From contig JBHLNL010000164.1 of the NCBI GenBank assembly GCA_048941605.1, positions 1 through 7,889 of the forward strand: a stretch of DNA of 7,889 bases. Direction: 5' to 3'. Shown piece after piece: positions 6,050 through 7,889 of this stretch. How positions within the stretch are numbered: position 1 is the first letter of the stretch; every line of letters starts with the position of its first letter. The stretch is from Loki-b32 sp048941605 (GTDB taxonomy: Archaea; Asgardarchaeota; Lokiarchaeia; Sigyniarchaeales; SOKP01). A program made the position numbers and the translations under genes. The notes under the pieces are model-generated. The model was not told the DNA's origin. It searched no databases and saw nothing but the letters and a program-made list of their open reading frames with translations.

Positions 6050-7528
6050 ATGATTTTTCAAGGATTATTTAATATTTTGGATTTATATTTTAGCGAGATT
6101 GACCTATTCTATAACAATATCGACCAATATTTCCGAGAAAAAATAAATAGTTATTTTATTGATTCTTCCATAAATATTGATAATATTGATCAAAAACTCG
6201 AAGAACTCACAATATATCTTATCAGAATATTGAGAGAAATTGGATTTGAAAAACCTGATATTGAAAATGAATTCTTAGATCCATTTTTAGAAATTCCAGA
6301 AAAAGAAAAACATAAAATTAATTCAATAAAAGAACTTTATGAAAGAAAAATAGCACCTATTATTTATGAGATCTTTTTAGAAACAATTGTAGATTATCTT
6401 GTAGATATAGAACTAGCCCCTTTAATGTTAAAATTAAAATCTGAAGGTTTCTTAACAATTGAATTTATAATGGAACTTAGAAATTTGAAAAATTTGATCG
6501 AGAATTCACAAGAAAAGAGAGATAACTTGAAGAAATATATTCAAATTCAAGAAAGGATTATTGATAAATTTAAGAGAAATAAACAAAATATTGAAAGTTT
6601 AGAAGATTTACCTGAACCTCAATTTAAACTTCAAATATTATACTTAATATATAGAATTATTCATTTCTTTCACCTCCAGAAAATGTTTGATTTTTCTCAT
6701 ATAAAATCTTATTTAGAAGAAAACATAAATGAATGGTTGATAGATGTTCCTTTAGTTTCCCTAAAAAACCCTGATATTTACTTTTGTGGTATTTATCTAG
6801 CGAAACATCTGAATGCTGTTCTTGATGAAAAAAAAATTATTGACTTTCTATTAAGTTTATATGAAGAAGCAATAGATAGATATGAATCTCCTCTTATCGA
6901 AGCTACAGATGGAGCTTATTATTTCCTTAAATCAACTGAAATGATGAAATTGTGGTTAAATTTTGATAAAGTAAATAAAATTCTTAAAACTGATACAAAA
7001 TTTTTTGATTCAAATTATTTAAAAAATCTAGAAACTTCTCAATTAGTTGTAATTTTAAAACTTTATCGTCAATTGGGAGTAAGTAAACTCGAAAATGAAA
7101 TTAGGACAATTAAAGAAGAAATTGAATTAAGAATTACTCCAGAAGGAATTAAACAATTTAGAGATGGATTTGTTTCATCAGAAGCTACATATTATGTAAT
7201 TTTTAGTCACTTTATGAGTAATACACTTGATAAACTGAAAGAATATAATCTCTTAGAAAATATAGTATCTCGTATCTATAGAAATTTAGAACTTCTTGAT
7301 TTTTCAATAGATACTAACTATGATTTAATAAGTGAACTGTTTTATTCAATTGAAAGTCTCAAATTATTCAACTGTATAGAAACTAAAGAAATGATTATTC
7401 ATCTTGCCAAATACTTGTTCCCAAAAGAAATTAATGAAAAAATCTCAAATACAAAAGAAATCACTAGGGAAAAAGCAAAATTCAGGCATTTAAAAGTAGA
7501 TAGAGTTACAGGAGAAACAATCTATTAA
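6050..7528 (+). CDS. Large all-helical protein of unknown function, possibly alpha/alpha-toroid (prenyltransferase-like) in its C-terminal half
   Basis: I do not recognise this 492-residue protein. It is rich in Ile, Leu, Glu, Lys, Asn and Tyr and appears helical throughout, with no signal peptide or convincing transmembrane segment. Residues 1-130 are amphipathic helices. Residues 135-185 are strongly charged and probably coiled coil (ENSQEKRDNLKKYIQIQERI). Residues 190-460 contain repeated helix pairs with motifs such as NPDIYFCGIYLAKHL (240-254), TDGAYYFLKSTEMM (286-299) and FVSSEATYYVIFSHF (374-388). These recall the helical-hairpin repeats of terpenoid-cyclase/prenyltransferase toroids, but I see no DXDD or QW motif and no metal ligands, so enzymatic activity is doubtful. 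The last 30 residues are polar and basic (EKAKFRHLKVDRVTGETIY). The ATG at 6050 is the first in-frame start; no Shine-Dalgarno is visible. It is followed by a 100-base gap and an oxidase gene on the same strand. Function is unknown and the toroid idea is tentative. Confidence 0.8.
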   Translation: MIFQGLFNILDLYFSEIDLFYNNIDQYFREKINSYFIDSSINIDNIDQKLEELTIYLIRILREIGFEKPDIENEFLDPFLEIPEKEKHKINSIKELYERKIAPIIYEIFLETIVDYLVDIELAPLMLKLKSEGFLTIEFIMELRNLKNLIENSQEKRDNLKKYIQIQERIIDKFKRNKQNIESLEDLPEPQFKLQILYLIYRIIHFFHLQKMFDFSHIKSYLEENINEWLIDVPLVSLKNPDIYFCGIYLAKHLNAVLDEKKIIDFLLSLYEEAIDRYESPLIEATDGAYYFLKSTEMMKLWLNFDKVNKILKTDTKFFDSNYLKNLETSQLVVILKLYRQLGVSKLENEIRTIKEEIELRITPEGIKQFRDGFVSSEATYYVIFSHFMSNTLDKLKEYNLLENIVSRIYRNLELLDFSIDTNYDLISELFYSIESLKLFNCIETKEMIIHLAKYLFPKEINEKISNTKEITREKAKFRHLKVDRVTGETIY

Positions 7529-7628
7529 TTCTAATAATTCTTATCTTTGTTCTAATTGTTTTTTACACAAATATTATTAATTAATCTTAATTATTTAACT
7601 AAGTTACCGAAAAAAACGATTGATTTTT
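7529..7628. promoter_or_regulatory. Intergenic region between the helical-protein gene and the oxidase gene
   Basis: This 100-base AT-rich gap probably holds the terminator of the upstream gene (T-rich from 7529 to 7564) and a promoter for the oxidase. TTATTTAA at 7591-7598 is a possible TATA box about 35 bases before the ATG at 7629. The gap is long enough that the two genes need not form one operon. Confidence 0.35.
7559..7564 (+). terminator. Candidate oligo-T terminator after the helical-protein gene
   Basis: A run of six T residues lies 31 bases after the stop codon, within a pyrimidine-rich stretch. Archaeal RNA polymerase commonly terminates at such oligo-T tracts without a hairpin. 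The assignment is positional only. Confidence 0.35.
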
Positions 7629-7889
7629 ATGGAATTAGAGGATTTTGAGTTAATTTATAAAGAAAATCGATGGGAATGTAAAAACAAAAAGAAAATAGAA
7701 GATAAACTGAGAAAAATTGTTGGAGCTAACAACATCTCCTCAAAAGCAATTGATTTATTAGCTTATACGAGAGATGCGACATTAATTGGATGCAATTGGA
7801 CACTCCAAGGAAAGATTGCGGGAAAGCCAAATTTTATTACATGGCCAGACACCGTGGAACAAATAAGTAACATCTTGAAGTTAGCGAAT
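7629..7889 (+). CDS. FAD-linked oxidase/2-hydroxyacid dehydrogenase (GlcD/D-lactate dehydrogenase type), N-terminal part (partial)
   Basis: The first 87 residues are present and the gene runs off the right edge. Residues 23-87 match the start of the PCMH-type FAD-binding domain of glycolate oxidase GlcD and D-lactate dehydrogenases: KLRKIVGANNIS (26-37), then AYTRDAT (45-51), then the strand and helix PNFITWPDTVEQISNILKLAN (about 67-87). In relatives these read 'ivG...v', 'aysrDat' and 'P..vv.P.steeVs.i.klan'. Family members oxidise 2-hydroxyacids such as D-lactate or glycolate with FAD and pass electrons to a partner, often an iron-sulfur subunit or domain. The FAD-anchoring glycine-rich loop, the substrate domain and any Fe-S module lie beyond the window, so the substrate cannot be assigned. 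The start ATG at 7629 leaves a 22-residue leader before the conserved domain, as in many family members. Confidence 0.8.
   Translation, partial: MELEDFELIYKENRWECKNKKKIEDKLRKIVGANNISSKAIDLLAYTRDATLIGCNWTLQGKIAGKPNFITWPDTVEQISNILKLAN

Noticed and set aside
1..7889. Mobile elements, CRISPR repeats, tRNA or rRNA genes
   Set aside because: Reading through the window I saw no transposase or integrase motif, no spaced direct repeats, and no tRNA- or rRNA-like segment. All long stretches are explained by the listed genes.

Overview
The window is very AT-rich and most probably comes from an archaeon. Three things point that way. The phosphoglucosamine mutase has archaeal-type sequence around its sugar-binding loop. 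Start codons lack convincing Shine-Dalgarno sequences, and TATA-box-like stretches lie roughly 25-60 bases upstream of several of them. The gene mix (2-hydroxyacyl-CoA dehydratase-like end, FAD-linked 2-hydroxyacid oxidase-like start, UDP-GlcNAc precursor genes, lineage-specific coiled-coil and helical proteins) would suit an Asgard archaeon such as a Lokiarchaeia relative. That placement is inference; a bacterial origin is less likely but not excluded.

Layout from left to right. Positions 2-268 (+) hold the last 88 codons of a protein resembling the C-terminus of the benzoyl-CoA reductase / 2-hydroxyacyl-CoA dehydratase D-component family. It runs convergently into a 187-residue minus-strand gene (286-849), a coiled-coil protein with a Pro/Gln-rich linker and a charged tail, function unknown. 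A 134-base divergent region with two TATA-like boxes separates this from a complete cytosolic GH13 alpha-amylase-family protein (984-2474, +). That gene ends only 7 bases from the end of glmS (2482-4335, -). glmS is preceded, with a 17-base gap, by a phosphoglucosamine mutase gene, glmM (4353-5774, -). After a 233-base divergent spacer comes a 492-residue, almost entirely helical protein of unknown function (6050-7528, +). Last is the start of an FAD-linked oxidase (7629 to the right edge, +).

The clearest functional unit is glmM-glmS. GlmS makes glucosamine-6-phosphate from fructose-6-phosphate and glutamine, and GlmM isomerises it to glucosamine-1-phosphate on the way to UDP-GlcNAc, which archaea use for glycoprotein and surface glycans. 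The acetyltransferase/uridylyltransferase step is not in this window. The GH13 enzyme keeps all catalytic residues and belongs to a conserved but, to my knowledge, uncharacterised group better known from bacteria. I found no mobile element, CRISPR array, tRNA, rRNA or convincing new multi-gene system. The best leads are the two proteins of unknown function, the GH13 protein, and small sequence oddities in GlmM and GlmS.
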